From contig NC_134107.1 in the NCBI RefSeq assembly GCF_040939455.1, positions 11,905,537-11,969,536 on the forward strand: 64,000 bases of DNA, written 5' to 3'. Below the pieces are notes generated by a model. The model did not search any database. It worked only from the letters and a program-made list of their open reading frames with translations, and was not told the origin of the DNA. Each line of letters opens with the position of its first letter. The first letter of the stretch is position 1. The position numbers and the translations under genes are program-made. This DNA comes from Microcebus murinus. Its lineage: Eukaryota; Chordata; Mammalia; Primates; Cheirogaleidae. Shown piece by piece: positions 63,793 to 64,000 of the stretch.

Positions 63793-64000
63793 CCCGGGCA
63801 CAGTGGCTCACGCCTGTAATCCTAGCACTCTGGTAGGCCGAGGCGGGTGGATCACTCAAGGTCAGGAGTTCGAAACCAGACTGAGCAAGAGCCAGACCCT
63901 GTCTCTACTAAAAATAGAAAGAAATTAATTGGCCAACTAAAAATACATAGAAAAAATTAGCCGGGCATGGTGGCACATGCCTGTAGTCCCAGCTACTCGG
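63793..64000 (+). mobile_element. Alu SINE, cut by the window end
   Basis: Left arm, insert and start of the right arm are present; the rest is outside. Confidence 0.93.

Overview
The window is nuclear DNA from a primate. The many SINEs are Alu elements. Most carry an extra segment, AATTAATTGGCCAACTAAAAATATAT, between the left arm and the A-box of the right arm (for example near 23123-23150, 28866-28895, 36590-36612 and 62335-62360), and end with GCTAGGCTGACGCCA. I associate this subtype with strepsirrhine primates (lemurs and relatives). Old MIR, L2, L1M/HAL1 and MER5A copies, isochore-scale GC shifts, CpG islands and small GT-AG exons in large introns agree with this. There is no bacterial content.

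Three genes lie in tandem on the minus strand, in the order and orientation of human 11q13: NRXN2, RASGRP2 and PYGM. (1) 1 to about 42.35 kb is the 5' part of NRXN2 (alpha form): a CpG-island promoter with a non-coding exon 1 ending at 42078, a large first coding exon at 31859-32585 (signal peptide, LNS1, EGF1), three tiny exons of splice site 1 (19397-19414, 14529-14558, 12133-12204), and an LNS2 exon at 7291-7592. Together these encode 383 codons in an unbroken frame; the rest of the gene lies beyond position 1. (2) 42.4-45.8 kb is intergenic and rich in CA repeats. (3) 45.85 to about 59.75 kb is a complete RASGRP2 (CalDAG-GEFI). Fifteen coding exons between 57614 and 46211 join into an uninterrupted frame of 610 codons plus stop (REM, CDC25 GEF, two EF hands, C1, His-rich tail). 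A 3'UTR intron follows, with a poly(A) signal at 45865-45870. One intron (56307-56799) is an AT-AC intron of the minor, U12-dependent class. (4) 59.9-61.15 kb is a short GC-rich spacer. (5) 61.15-64 kb is the 3' end of PYGM, with its last three coding exons.

The genes do not form a joint pathway: NRXN2 is a presynaptic adhesion receptor, RASGRP2 a Ca2+-controlled Rap1 exchange factor in platelets and other cells, and PYGM the muscle glycogen phosphorylase. No new coding system was found. The notable signals are in gene architecture and regulation: the U12 intron, microexons behind very long pyrimidine tracts, a homeodomain/POU motif cluster in NRXN2 intron 1, RFX-like palindromes, an inverted CCAAT pair in the NRXN2 promoter, several minisatellites and a 35-nt G run. 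Exon borders were read by eye from splice consensus, reading frame and remembered family sequence; transcript evidence was not available.
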